Position numbers and translations under genes: made by a program. Shown here in pieces: positions 42,470 through 51,795 of a stretch of DNA of 64,000 nucleotides. Below the pieces are notes generated by a model. That model did not search any database. It saw only the letters and a program-made list of their open reading frames with translations, and was not told the origin of the DNA. The DNA lies in contig NZ_CP139957.1 in assembly GCF_034343125.1 (NCBI RefSeq), positions 395,001 to 459,000 on the forward strand, in the 5' to 3' direction. Origin of the DNA: Caldicellulosiruptor danielii. Its GTDB lineage: Bacteria > Bacillota > Thermoanaerobacteria > Caldicellulosiruptorales > Caldicellulosiruptoraceae. The first letter of the stretch is position 1. Every line of letters starts with the position of its first letter.

Positions 42470-44134
42470 TCAAAACCTCTTTGCAGACTCTATAAATTGG
42501 TCTTTCGGAAGAGGTTTGCCGAACAAATACCCCTGTCCAAAATCACACTCAAAGGATTTTAGTATCTCAGCCTGCTGACTGTTCTCAATCCCCTCTGCCA
42601 CAACTTTTAAGTCTAAGATGTGCGAGAGGTCAATCAAACTTTTTGCTATTTTTTGTTCCTTTGTATCAGCACTCATATTTGCAATAAAACTTTTGTCAAT
42701 TTTAACAACGTCAATGGGAAGCTGTTTTAGATAATTCAAAGAAAAGTAGCCTGTTCCAAAATCGTCAAGAAAAACTTTAATACCTTTTTCTTTGAAAGTA
42801 TTGAGCGTCTTTATGGTATTTTGAGGGTCTGCCATTGCAACCGATTCGGTAATCTCTATTCCCAAAGAAGTTGGGTCACCTTTTAAGGCTTCAATTGTAT
42901 TAAGTACGTTGTCAACAAAATTTGCGTTTGAAAACTCTCTCAGAGATGCATTGAAAGAAATATAAAAGTTGTGGTTTGTTACTTCTCTGATGCTCTTCAA
43001 ATCTGCAATAACTTTTGTTAATACCCATTGACCAATTTGCGAAATAAGGCCTGTCTGCTCAGCAACTGGGATGAAATACATGGGTGGTATTATGCCTTTT
43101 TGTGGATGTATCCAGCGAATGAGTGCTTCTGCTCCGCACAGCTGCATTTTTTCAAGGTTCACAATTGGCTGATAATACAAAACGAACTGGTCTCTTTCAA
43201 TAGCCTTTCTCAAGTCTGATTCAAATTCAAGCCTCTGTTGTAGTATATTGTCAATTTCCATGTTATAGAAACAAAAAGTATTTTTGCCCTTTTCCTTGGC
43301 AAGTTTCAAAGCCTTATCGGCATTATTTAGAAGTGATACACTGTCCTTCCCATCTGAAGGATATATGGCAACTCCTATACTTGGTGTAATGTAAAAGTCA
43401 TATTCCATTATCTTCCATGACATTGAAAATGAATTAAAAATTTTATAGATGAAGTAATTCAAGACGGTAAAATCATGAAAGTTATAAATTATTATTCCAA
43501 ACTCATCTCCTGTTAGTCTTGCAACAAACCCGTTATTACCCACCGCTTCTTTAAGCCTTTGCGCAATTTCTTTTAAAACAACATCACCAGTCGCATGACC
43601 AAGAGTATTATTAATTTTACCGAAATTATCAATATCTATATATATCAGAGCAAGTTGCTGACCTTTGAAATGTGCTTCTTTAATAGCCTTTTCAAGCATC
43701 AGCATAAAATGATTTCTATTTGGTAAATTAGTCAGCTGGTCAAAGTAAGCAAGTTCTTTTATCCTTTCCTGGTTTTTTGCAAGTTTTTTGTACTGGACAA
43801 CAAGCTCTTCCTGAGTTTTGGAAAGCTCTTCAATTGTCTTTTGAAGTTCCTCGATAGCATTTTGGAGCTTATTTTCAGAAAGGTAAAGTGAATAGATTTT
43901 TTTTCTAATCAGAAAATATAAAAGACTTGCAGTTACAAACACAAAGAGCCAGCCTTTAATTACCGAAAAAACTGCAAAAAGCCCTTTCTTTGCAAAGAGA
44001 ATTGTTGTTAGCATATCAGAGACCAAAATCCAAACTGCGCTCGCAACTGCATATATTATTGAGATTTTAGCTGCATAATTGTTGGCTTTACATTTTAAAT
44101 CTTTGTTTTTTACATCCATTTTGTTTACCACCAT
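42470..44134 (-). CDS. Membrane GGDEF-EAL protein (cyclic di-GMP turnover)
   Basis: The protein has 554 residues: two N-terminal membrane helices (about 25-45 and 50-75), a coiled coil (about 80-125), a GGDEF domain and an EAL domain. The synthase signature reads LTGDEFG, so the first glycine of GGDEF is a threonine and synthase activity is uncertain. The EAL part looks complete: GAEALIRW, IEITESVAM, FLDDFGTGYFSLNYL and KVVAEGIE carry the expected metal ligands. It is therefore probably a phosphodiesterase with a regulatory GGDEF domain. The first ATG has no ribosome site. An in-frame ATG at 44119 lies behind GGTGG and may be the true start. Confidence 0.9.
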   Translation of the reverse strand: MVVNKMDVKNKDLKCKANNYAAKISIIYAVASAVWILVSDMLTTILFAKKGLFAVFSVIKGWLFVFVTASLLYFLIRKKIYSLYLSENKLQNAIEELQKTIEELSKTQEELVVQYKKLAKNQERIKELAYFDQLTNLPNRNHFMLMLEKAIKEAHFKGQQLALIYIDIDNFGKINNTLGHATGDVVLKEIAQRLKEAVGNNGFVARLTGDEFGIIIYNFHDFTVLNYFIYKIFNSFSMSWKIMEYDFYITPSIGVAIYPSDGKDSVSLLNNADKALKLAKEKGKNTFCFYNMEIDNILQQRLEFESDLRKAIERDQFVLYYQPIVNLEKMQLCGAEALIRWIHPQKGIIPPMYFIPVAEQTGLISQIGQWVLTKVIADLKSIREVTNHNFYISFNASLREFSNANFVDNVLNTIEALKGDPTSLGIEITESVAMADPQNTIKTLNTFKEKGIKVFLDDFGTGYFSLNYLKQLPIDVVKIDKSFIANMSADTKEQKIAKSLIDLSHILDLKVVAEGIENSQQAEILKSFECDFGQGYLFGKPLPKDQFIESAKRF

Positions 44135-44309
44135 AGAGTATATAAAAAAGATTTTCTTCTAATATTTATACCCGGAAAAAAGGGGCAAAAAACATCTTTT
44201 GTATATGTGTTCTTAAACTGCAATTTTTTTATTTTCAAAACGGGTATAAATGATATATAATTTCTGCATATTGCATATCCTATTCTTTAGAAAAAGACAG
44301 GTGGTTTTA

Positions 44310-46655
44310 ATGATAGTGAGAGCATATATAGACGATTTTAACGAGATAGTTGTTGTACTTTCCCAAATGGTTCACTCTTTAAAGAAAGAAGATTTTAGAG
44401 TATTTTTGAATGAAGAAGAAATAGACATAGAAAGAATTGACAAGATAATTCCTCACTCCGACAATCCTTCTGAAGCAGAAATGAGGGGATATGAGATTTG
44501 TGAGCAAAAAGGAAAGATTAGATTTGTTTTAAAAGAAGGTCATTTTGACTATCACCGAAAACCGCTCAGAAGACCAGTATTTGTCATTGGCGAGATGAAT
44601 GGCTGGCAAATTTCGCCTGAGTGGGAAATGACATATTCAAAGCTGCGTGGAAGATATGAACTTATAAAAGATTTAAAAGAAATAAAGATTGGACAGAAAT
44701 TTAAATTTGCAGAAGGTGCAAGTCAAAAGCTCTGGTATCCGCCCGGATTTGGCAACGATATTGTAATAACCGAATACTTTGACAGAGAAACTGCTTTTAC
44801 AAATATGATAAGAATTATTACTTCAAAAAGGCTTTTGCCAAATTTAAAATACAAGATTGTCTACAAAACAGAACATATTTGGGCAAGACCACGAGAAATT
44901 CTAACAAGACCTGAGTTTTTTTACCCTGGTGAGCTTGGAATAAAATATGAACTATATGGTACCTACTTTAGATTGTGGGCACCCACTGCATACAAAGTAA
45001 AAGTTAAAATATTTGATGAAAGCGAAAATTTCAGATTTGAAAAAGAAATGGCTCGGTCAGAAAACGGTACATGGAATATACACCTTACAGGTGACTTGAA
45101 AAACCACTACTATCTGTATGAGGTTTGGCATTATAATTATGATGAGGACGAAGGGTTTATTGTATATGAGGTTCCTGACCCTTACTCAAAAGCTTCTTCC
45201 TCAAACTCTCAAAAATCTTTTATATTTGACCCGGCAGATACTCTTATTGAGGGCTGGCAAAAGGATGAGTTTGTTAAAACAGTAGAAAAGCAACAAGATG
45301 CTATCATTTACGAGATGCACGTCCGAGATTTTACAATTAATAAAAATTCAGGTATAGATGAAAAATTCAGGGGAAAATTTTTGGGCCTTTGCCAGCAAAG
45401 CTTCTACAAAGAAAAGTTTTCAACCGGTCTTTTGCATCTAAAAGAGCTTGGAATTACCCATATTCATCTTCTTCCGATTTCTGATTTTGGAAGTGTTGAT
45501 GATAAAAATCCTGATAAAAAGTACAACTGGGGGTATGACCCTGTTTTGTATCAGTGTCCAGAGTACTGGTACTCAACAAAAAGTGGTGGAATTGAGGCTT
45601 TAAAAGAGCTGAGAACTATGGTTAAAACTTTGCACCAAAACGGCATAGGCATTGTGATGGACGTTGTTTTCAACCACACGTACCACACAAAGGGTGGAAA
45701 GTTTTCTATCTTTGACAAAATTGTTCCAGGATATTTTTATAGGATAGATGACTATGGCGACTATTCAAACGCAACAGGTTGTGGTAATGAAATTGCAACA
45801 GAAAAGCCAATGGTAAGAAAATTTATACTTGATACCATAATATACTGGACAGAAGAATTTCACATAGATGGCTTTAGGTTTGACCTTATGGGCCTTATTG
45901 ACGCATTTACTATAAGAATGATTGCAAGAGAAGTGCGGAAGCGAAATCCTCATGCCCTCATTTATGGTGAAGGATGGGTGATGGGAGATAGTACGTGCCT
46001 TTTAGAAGAGATGGCAACAATTGAGTCAACAGCACATCAGGGATATTCTATTGGACTTTTCAACGATAGAATAAGAGATAGTATAAGAGGTGACCTTGAT
46101 GGGTTTAAAACTGGGTACATGCATGGAAACCTTTCTGATGTTGAGAGACTAAAACAAGGTATAAAGGCAGCTATTGACGATTTTGCAAAAGAGCCAGATG
46201 AATGTGTAAACTATGTTTCGTGCCACGACAATTTAACTCTTTTTGACAAAGCACAAAAGACAATGGTTGGTGAAGATATATTCTGGATTGACCGTGCATG
46301 CCGCTTAGCAAATGCAATTATCTTAACATCTCAGGGCATTGCGTTTTTGCATGGTGGAGTTGAGTTCAATAGGAGTAAAGGAGGGTACCCAAACACATAC
46401 AACGCTGGGGATAATATAAATAAGATTGACTGGAGCTTAAAAGAAAAGTTCTATGACACCTTTAAATTTTATTGTGACCTTATAAAGCTGCGAAAAGAAC
46501 ATTTGGCATTCAGAATGCGCTCATCAGGCGAAATAAGAAAATATCTAAAATTCTTGCCAGCACCTGATGGGATTGTGGCGTTTTTGATTTCATATCCCTA
46601 TGATGTATGGAAAAAGATTATTGTCGCCTACAATCCATTTAAGGAAAAAAAGTAA
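44310..46655 (+). CDS. pulA: Type I pullulanase (GH13), C-terminus shortened by a frameshift
   Basis: Pullulanase cuts alpha-1,6 branches of pullulan, starch and glycogen. After an N-terminal CBM48-like and carbohydrate-binding part, the GH13 barrel shows the type I signature YNWGYDP, then VMDVVFNHTYH (region I), GFRFDLMGLID (region II, nucleophile Asp), YGEGWVMG (region III, Glu) and YVSCHDN (region IV). No signal peptide is visible, so the enzyme is intracellular. The start is ATG 44310 with AGGTGG upstream. The frame stops at 46655 in the C-terminal beta domain after NPFKEKK. One extra A in the run 46645-46651 would extend it to 46786. The catalytic domain is unaffected. Confidence 0.88.
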   Translation: MIVRAYIDDFNEIVVVLSQMVHSLKKEDFRVFLNEEEIDIERIDKIIPHSDNPSEAEMRGYEICEQKGKIRFVLKEGHFDYHRKPLRRPVFVIGEMNGWQISPEWEMTYSKLRGRYELIKDLKEIKIGQKFKFAEGASQKLWYPPGFGNDIVITEYFDRETAFTNMIRIITSKRLLPNLKYKIVYKTEHIWARPREILTRPEFFYPGELGIKYELYGTYFRLWAPTAYKVKVKIFDESENFRFEKEMARSENGTWNIHLTGDLKNHYYLYEVWHYNYDEDEGFIVYEVPDPYSKASSSNSQKSFIFDPADTLIEGWQKDEFVKTVEKQQDAIIYEMHVRDFTINKNSGIDEKFRGKFLGLCQQSFYKEKFSTGLLHLKELGITHIHLLPISDFGSVDDKNPDKKYNWGYDPVLYQCPEYWYSTKSGGIEALKELRTMVKTLHQNGIGIVMDVVFNHTYHTKGGKFSIFDKIVPGYFYRIDDYGDYSNATGCGNEIATEKPMVRKFILDTIIYWTEEFHIDGFRFDLMGLIDAFTIRMIAREVRKRNPHALIYGEGWVMGDSTCLLEEMATIESTAHQGYSIGLFNDRIRDSIRGDLDGFKTGYMHGNLSDVERLKQGIKAAIDDFAKEPDECVNYVSCHDNLTLFDKAQKTMVGEDIFWIDRACRLANAIILTSQGIAFLHGGVEFNRSKGGYPNTYNAGDNINKIDWSLKEKFYDTFKFYCDLIKLRKEHLAFRMRSSGEIRKYLKFLPAPDGIVAFLISYPYDVWKKIIVAYNPFKEKK

Positions 46656-46786
46656 TTGCGCTTCCTGTTGGAGCTTGGAAAATAAAGGCAAATGATGGCA
46701 TTATATTTTCAGAAGAAAATGAACAGGAAGCGATAGAAAGTTTTGAAATTGCTCCTGTTAGTCTTTTCATAGCATATCAGAAATGA
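46656..46786 (+). pseudogene. Out-of-frame 3' end of the pullulanase gene
   Basis: After the A7 tract (46645-46651), shifting by one base gives VIALPVGAWKIKANDGIIF and then about 25 more residues to TGA at 46784. This reads as the normal last strand set of a type I pullulanase (IALPxGxWxI ... PxSLFIAYQK). It belongs to the gene at 44310 and is lost from the protein unless the indel is an error or is bypassed. Confidence 0.75.
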
Positions 46787-46815
46787 TATCTTTTTGGTAT
46801 CCAAAAGAATTTAAA

Positions 46816-46854
46816 GCCGCAGGTGTGAATACAAATATAAAACGTGCCTGCGGC
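46816..46854. terminator. Bidirectional terminator
   Basis: GCCGCAGG (46816-46823) and CCTGCGGC (46847-46854) form a G+C-rich 8-bp stem with a 23-base loop, followed by GATTTTACTT. It lies between the pullulanase gene and the convergent DUF58 gene. Confidence 0.7.
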
Positions 46855-46862
46855 GATTTTAC

Positions 46863-48007
46863 TTACTTTGTTTTGCTTTCTAAAAGATGCTGTTTTGCCA
46901 TAAAAATTCTCACATTTTCTGATTCTAAGTTTAAAGTTTTTTCATCATACTCAAGAAGGATAATGGTAAACTTAACTCCCAGCGAGGAGTAGAGAAGAAT
47001 AGAATCTTTCATCTCCTTGTTCACAAATGAGGTAATTATAAAAAGCTCACGAAAGTTGTAACTTCTTAAGACCTGATAAAGCAAAGCTTCAAAGTAATCA
47101 TTCACCTGAATCTTAATATGTGCAAGGGTTTCGAGAATTTTTAGAAGCTGGTTTTTATCTTGTGATGGTAGAAGAATTTCAAGTGGCTGCAAGGTTTCTT
47201 CATCTACGCCATTGCAAACAAAACCAACTGGAATATGAGCATCTAAGCATTCTTTTGCTAAGCTTGCTGCAATCTTTATTCCAAACTCAATAGCGTTTTT
47301 GTTAAATACTTCTTTTCTTTCATACTCTGAACTTTGGATATTCAAAAGTATCAAAGCATCGCCTGATGAGGTGTATTCGTACTTGTTTACCATCAAAGTA
47401 TTATACTTTGCAGTTGCGTTCCAGTTTATTCTATTGAAAGAATCGAAATACTGATACTCTCTTATTCCTGCAAAGTGAAAAATATCTTCATAATAATGTC
47501 TTTTTACCACAACTTCACCCGAGAGGCTTGACCGGGGCAGAAGATGTTTTTTTAAGTCCAAAAATGCTGGGTAAATGGTAATGTTTGAATTTACATAGTA
47601 GCACTTGTCATCTGTTGAAAGACCGAAAAGGTCACCAGTGACAAGATATATTTTGTCAAGCTTATAAAATCCTCTTTTTGTTGCAACAAATCTGTGCCGC
47701 CTTACTATTTGCTGGTAAGGTAGAAGAAAGAAAATGCTGATGTACCTTAGCTTATCTCCCACTACATAATTTTTTGCATTTTCCATGAAAAAGGATGCTG
47801 ACACTTCAAATTCAGATTTTACCCAAGGAAGTGGCAGGATCTTACCGTTGTATATTCTTTCGACAATATGGATTTCATCACCTTCATTTTTTTTCTTTCT
47901 TCAAAGTAGATTTCATACTCTACATTTTTAAGACCAAACTTTTTAGTTATAAAAAAGTTCAGAGCAAATAAAAATGAACATATGAGAAATAGCCAAAAGG
48001 TTTCCAT
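46863..48007 (-). pseudogene. DUF58-domain protein, frameshifted near its N-terminus
   Basis: The ATG at 48007 opens a membrane-anchored N-terminus (FWLFLICSFLFALNFFITKK) that stops at 47819. With one extra A in the eight-base run at 47887-47894, the frame continues as NEGDEIHIVERIYNGKILPL and joins the long downstream frame, which runs to 46863. The joined protein would have about 380 residues. DUF58 hallmarks are VRRHRFVATKRGFYKLDKIY, DLFGL, and the conserved REYQYFDSFNRINWNATAKY. Such proteins usually sit next to a MoxR-type ATPase and help assemble surface complexes, but no MoxR gene is present here. The C-terminal part could still be made from an internal start. Confidence 0.75.
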
Positions 48008-48175
48008 ATAAATAACCTCGCGCTTTTTTGAATTTTTATTTCTATTATAACCTAACAGTTTGAATATTAAAATTAGAAATTTCCACTTTTAGACCCTTGA
48101 CTTTTTACCTTGAAAGACGGTAAAATGAAGTTAGTAATTCAATCTACGGGCAGGATTTTATCAAAATCTACCGCT

Positions 48176-48204
48176 TTGACAACCTCAAAAATTTATGATA
48201 TAAT
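48176..48204 (+). promoter_or_regulatory. Strong promoter of tRNA-Leu
   Basis: TTGACA (48176-48181), a 17-base spacer and TATAAT (48199-48204): both boxes match the consensus perfectly, about 33 bases before the tRNA. Confidence 0.85.
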
Positions 48205-48236
48205 CAATCTTGCTTGAAAATTCAAAAAGAAAATGT

Positions 48237-48324
48237 GCCGAAGTGGTGGAACTGGCAGACGCGCCGGACTCAAAATCCGGTGGCCGCTGAGGCCGTGCGG
48301 GTTCGACTCCCGCCTTCGGCACCA
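48237..48324 (+). tRNA. tRNA-Leu (anticodon CAA)
   Basis: The acceptor stem GCCGAAG pairs with CTTCGGC and is followed by ACCA, so CCA is encoded. The anticodon stem-loop CCGGA-CTCAAAA-TCCGG gives anticodon CAA, which reads UUG. The long variable arm (GGCCGCTGAGGCC region) is the class II arm of leucine tRNAs. The T loop is GTTCGACTC. Length is 88 nt with CCA. A hairpin terminator follows. Confidence 0.97.
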
Positions 48325-48342
48325 TAACTGCTCGCACATAAT

Positions 48343-48376
48343 CCCCTTTTTAAACCTGAAAAGGTTTGAAAAGGGG
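48343..48376 (+). terminator. Terminator after tRNA-Leu
   Basis: CCCCTTTT (48343-48350) pairs with AAAAGGGG (48369-48376), and inner AAACC/GGTTT extends the stem. A TTTTTATTTTT tail follows. Confidence 0.88.
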
Positions 48377-48528
48377 TTTTTATTTTTGCTTTTTTAAAGT
48401 TAAAAATAATTGTGCAAAATATTGAGCAAAGCCAGAAAGGAAAAGATTGTAGAAGATATGTTAAGTGTAATTATCAAAAGGGTATAAATTATTTTGAAAA
48501 ATCATTTGAAGTGGAAAGGAGTGAAAAA

Positions 48529-48945
48529 ATGCCACAAATTGAATGGCTTGACCAGTACTCTGTAGGAGTTGAGTCAATAGACAATCAGCACAAGGAGTTA
48601 TTTGCAAGAATAAATAAACTCTTAGATGCTTGTTCTCAAGGGGAAGGAAAGAAGGTGTTGCCAGAGGTTTTGGATTTTTTAGGTGATTATGTAGTATTTC
48701 ATTTTTCCACAGAAGAAAAGTACATGAAAGAGTATTTATACCCCCACTATACTGCTCACAAAAATGAACATGACAACTATGTTGAAACATACAAAAAGTT
48801 TCGAGAGGAGATAGAGAAAGAGGGAGCAGGAGTTGCAGCGGTTATAAAGACAAACAGACTTGTTGTTGACTGGCTCAAAAATCATATCCTTGGAACAGAT
48901 AGAAAACTTGGAGCGTTTTTGAAAGAAAAGATGCAAACAAAGTAG
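48529..48945 (+). CDS. Bacteriohemerythrin
   Basis: A 138-residue oxygen-binding four-helix protein with a diiron site. Ligands are visible in order: DNQHKELFARI (His, Glu), HFSTEEKYMKEYLYPHY (His, Glu, then His), HKNEHDNYVETY (His), and a C-terminal WLKNHILGTDRKLG with the last His and Asp. AAAGGAG lies 7 bases before the ATG at 48529. The frame is open further upstream to 48412, but that part lacks family similarity. The product may scavenge or sense oxygen in this anaerobe. The ferritin-like gene on the opposite strand may be functionally related. Confidence 0.93.
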   Translation: MPQIEWLDQYSVGVESIDNQHKELFARINKLLDACSQGEGKKVLPEVLDFLGDYVVFHFSTEEKYMKEYLYPHYTAHKNEHDNYVETYKKFREEIEKEGAGVAAVIKTNRLVVDWLKNHILGTDRKLGAFLKEKMQTK

Positions 48946-48968
48946 ATGATAGATTTCGGATATTGCAA

Positions 48969-48997
48969 AAGCTGTCCACCGCAAGGGTAGACAGCTT
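48969..48997. terminator. Terminator between hemerythrin and the convergent ferritin-like gene
   Basis: AAGCTGTC (48969-48976) and GACAGCTT (48990-48997) form an 8-bp stem with a partly paired loop, followed by TTTTTTG. Confidence 0.85.
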
Positions 48998-49004
48998 TTT
49001 TTGT

Positions 49005-50270
49005 TTATATACTAACAACTCTTTTCTGTTTTGACCTGCCAATTGAAGTGTTATCTTCTTTTCTGTTTCTCAAGCTTTCAACTGGATGTACCATCATCTC
49101 CCATCTATAATCTTCGCCTTTTGCAGTTTTGTGTCTGTCAATTACCATATGACTTGCAACCAAATTTATATCGTGATTTACCTTGTTCTGGAACCAGAAA
49201 AATGTGTGGTTGTCTTGCAAATCATTTACATTTCTCAGGTCTTCTTTGTCAGCTGTAGTTTCAATCATTCGAGATAGAACTTTGCGGACATATTCGCGTG
49301 TGTCATGGAACATTAAAAGATTTGGGAACTGTCCGCCAGGGATGACCTCGCACCAGGATTTATTCTCATGTTTTTGCAAAAGTTCTGCAGCTTTGTGAAG
49401 ATGGGCAATTTCGGCCCCAAGGTGCATCTCCCAGATAGATTTTACATTTGAGTCAACCTCAGATTCATAGAATGAGTAATACAGATAGCATTCTGTGTAT
49501 TCATGCAAAAGAAGACTTTCAAACCATGTCAGCTTGGGGTCAATCAGTGAACCGTACTGTGTTACATGTTCTTCTTCCACCAAAGCTATTTCTAAGTAGA
49601 GTTGTCTTCCAAGGTGGTTGTAATAAGTGTTACCAATGTTGTTATAAAAATTCATTGTCTGCTGCTCACCGGCTGTTATAATGAAGATGTTTAATTTTGT
49701 TCTAATATCTGCTTTTTTGAAATCAACATATCTGCTGACAGTATCATAAGGGTGTCTGTGATGGGCAATTGTCGGCCGACCTGGGATGATTTCGACATAG
49801 TTTTTTACCAAATTGTTTGCTTGGATGTTTGAATCCATGTCAAGAAGATTTGCATAACGGTAAAGATGGTCAAAATCCTCAAGCAGAATAAAGTCAAGAG
49901 TTTGTTTAACATAAGGGTCAGGCTCATTTTGAGCAAGCCAGGCGGTAAGGTCTACAGCAACATGTTCGTATCCAATTGTAGTTTCAAGGGGTGTTTCATC
50001 AATTGGCTTTAACCAGTTAATTTGCTTTTGTTGCATCTGCTCAATTCTTCTCATCATTGCCAAGTCTTTTCTTATTTGATTGTCGGTGCAGTGACGATGA
50101 AACTGATGTGAAAACATCGAGGCTTCAGCTTCGATCCCGTTCATGAGGATTATTCTTGTCTTTGTATAAGGGTCAACTTCGTTTTTGCAGTATGTCTTAG
50201 GATATATTGTTTTCCAGTCCATGAGAAAATTTTCAATCGGCTTTGGCTTTTCTTCGAATGGGTTGAACAA
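49005..50270 (-). CDS. Uncharacterised ferritin-like protein with several ExxH-type motifs
   Basis: This 421-residue, mostly helical protein of unknown function is rich in the carboxylate/histidine patterns of diiron four-helix proteins: GIEAEASMFSHQFHRH, GYEHVAVDLTAWL, LLEDFDHLYRYANLL, TAGEQQTMNFYNNIGN, LVEEEHVTQYGSL, LLHEYTECYLYYSF and MHLGAEIAHLHKAAELL. There are enough ligands for two or three separate metal sites, suggesting fused ferritin-like units. No signal peptide or membrane helix is seen. The start is TTG at 50270 with AAAGGAGG 10 bases upstream on the coding strand. The neighbour is a hemerythrin gene, so oxygen or peroxide handling is a reasonable guess. Confidence 0.75.
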   Translation of the reverse strand: MFNPFEEKPKPIENFLMDWKTIYPKTYCKNEVDPYTKTRIILMNGIEAEASMFSHQFHRHCTDNQIRKDLAMMRRIEQMQQKQINWLKPIDETPLETTIGYEHVAVDLTAWLAQNEPDPYVKQTLDFILLEDFDHLYRYANLLDMDSNIQANNLVKNYVEIIPGRPTIAHHRHPYDTVSRYVDFKKADIRTKLNIFIITAGEQQTMNFYNNIGNTYYNHLGRQLYLEIALVEEEHVTQYGSLIDPKLTWFESLLLHEYTECYLYYSFYESEVDSNVKSIWEMHLGAEIAHLHKAAELLQKHENKSWCEVIPGGQFPNLLMFHDTREYVRKVLSRMIETTADKEDLRNVNDLQDNHTFFWFQNKVNHDINLVASHMVIDRHKTAKGEDYRWEMMVHPVESLRNRKEDNTSIGRSKQKRVVSI

Positions 50271-50428
50271 TTTTTTCAGACCTCCTTTTGATTGAATGTA
50301 GGATGAAGAGTAACTTTTGGATTTTCAATATATATTTTCTCAAAGACTTTATGAAATTATTATTTTCTTGCTATTAAAAAATGGTGTAAAATATTAAAGC
50401 AAACAAAGAAGTATCAGGGGGAAAAGAT

Positions 50429-51784
50429 GTGGTAAAAAAATCGCAAGAATATATTGTAAAGATTGATACACTAAATCACCAGGCACAGGGCATTGCAAGA
50501 ATTGATGGATTTGTAGTGTTCATTGACAATGTTCTTATTGATGAAGTTGTAAAAATCAAAATAGAAGAGGTAAAAAAAGAATATGCCAAAGCAAACTTAG
50601 TTGAAATTTTGGAAAAAAGCCCATATAGGAAAGATCCAGAATGTCCTTATTACTACTTTTGTGGTGGATGTCATTTGATGCATGCAAATTATCAGCATCA
50701 GCTAAGCCTAAAAAAACTTCTTGTTGAAGATGCTTTTAGGCGAATAGGGAAGCTAAGTCCCAAAATAAATGATGTTATTGGAATGGAAAACCCATTTAGA
50801 TACAGAAACAAAACTGCACTACCAGTTGGAGGAGATTATAAAAAACCACAGATAGGATTTTATAGAAAGATGACACATGATATTGTTGATATAGATTACT
50901 GTCTTATTCAGCATGAATTTTGCGATGATGTGATAAAAGGTATGAAAGAGCTGATAAAAAGGCACAAGATAGAGATTTATGACGAAAAAAAGCATCAAGG
51001 TGTTTTGAGACACATTGTTGTTAGAAATTCATTTGCATTTGATGAAATGATGCTCATCCTTGTTTGCACAAAAGTACCTGAGAATTTAGAGAGTGTAAAA
51101 AAAGACATTTTAGATAAGTTCCCAAAGGTTAAATCACTCTATTTAAACTTGAATCCTAAAAAGACAAATGTAATATTGGGTGAGGAAGATATATTAATCT
51201 GGGGCAGCAGTACAATAAAAGATAAGATAGGGAATTTAACATTTGAAATTTCTCCAAAGTCATTTTTTCAGGTAAATTCTGTGCAGACAGAGGTGCTCTA
51301 CAGGCAAGTAATAAAATATCTGATGAATATTGGAGCAGAAGTTGTATTTGACATATACTCTGGAATTGGCACTATTTCAATGTTTGTTGCGCCATTTTGC
51401 AAAAAGGTTTACACTATAGAGATTGTTGAAGATGCAGTTGAGGATGCTAAAAAAAGCAGCAAAAATAATGGTATTTCGAACATTGAATTTATATGCGGCT
51501 GTGCTGAGATTGAAATTCCAAAACTGTTGAAAAGTGAAATCATACCTCAGGCTGTAATTCTTGACCCACCGCGAAGTGGATGTGAAAAACAGCTTTTAGA
51601 AAGCTTGATAGAGTACAAGATTAAAAACATAATTTATGTATCCTGCAATCCTTCAACACTTGCAAGAGATAGCAATATTCTTTGTTCAAACGGCTATGAA
51701 ATTTTAGAAGTTCAGCCTGTTGATATGTTTCCACAGACATTTCATGTTGAGTGTGTGGCTTTATTTAAAATGGAAGAAAAGTAG
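50429..51784 (+). CDS. rlmD: 23S rRNA (uracil-5-)-methyltransferase, RlmD/RlmCD type
   Basis: A 451-residue SAM-dependent m5U methyltransferase of the TrmA/RumA group. It has a TRAM domain at residues 1-65 (IDTLNHQAQGIARIDGFVVF), then the 4Fe-4S cysteines in CPYYYFCGGCHLMH. The Rossmann methyltransferase follows, with VVFDIYSGIGTISMF, VILDPPRSGCEKQLL and the catalytic cysteine in IIYVSCNPSTLARD. The start is GTG at 50429 behind CAGGGGGA. It is followed 11 bases later by ogt, probably in one operon. Confidence 0.93.
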   Translation: MVKKSQEYIVKIDTLNHQAQGIARIDGFVVFIDNVLIDEVVKIKIEEVKKEYAKANLVEILEKSPYRKDPECPYYYFCGGCHLMHANYQHQLSLKKLLVEDAFRRIGKLSPKINDVIGMENPFRYRNKTALPVGGDYKKPQIGFYRKMTHDIVDIDYCLIQHEFCDDVIKGMKELIKRHKIEIYDEKKHQGVLRHIVVRNSFAFDEMMLILVCTKVPENLESVKKDILDKFPKVKSLYLNLNPKKTNVILGEEDILIWGSSTIKDKIGNLTFEISPKSFFQVNSVQTEVLYRQVIKYLMNIGAEVVFDIYSGIGTISMFVAPFCKKVYTIEIVEDAVEDAKKSSKNNGISNIEFICGCAEIEIPKLLKSEIIPQAVILDPPRSGCEKQLLESLIEYKIKNIIYVSCNPSTLARDSNILCSNGYEILEVQPVDMFPQTFHVECVALFKMEEK

Positions 51785-51795
51785 GTGAATTTAAA

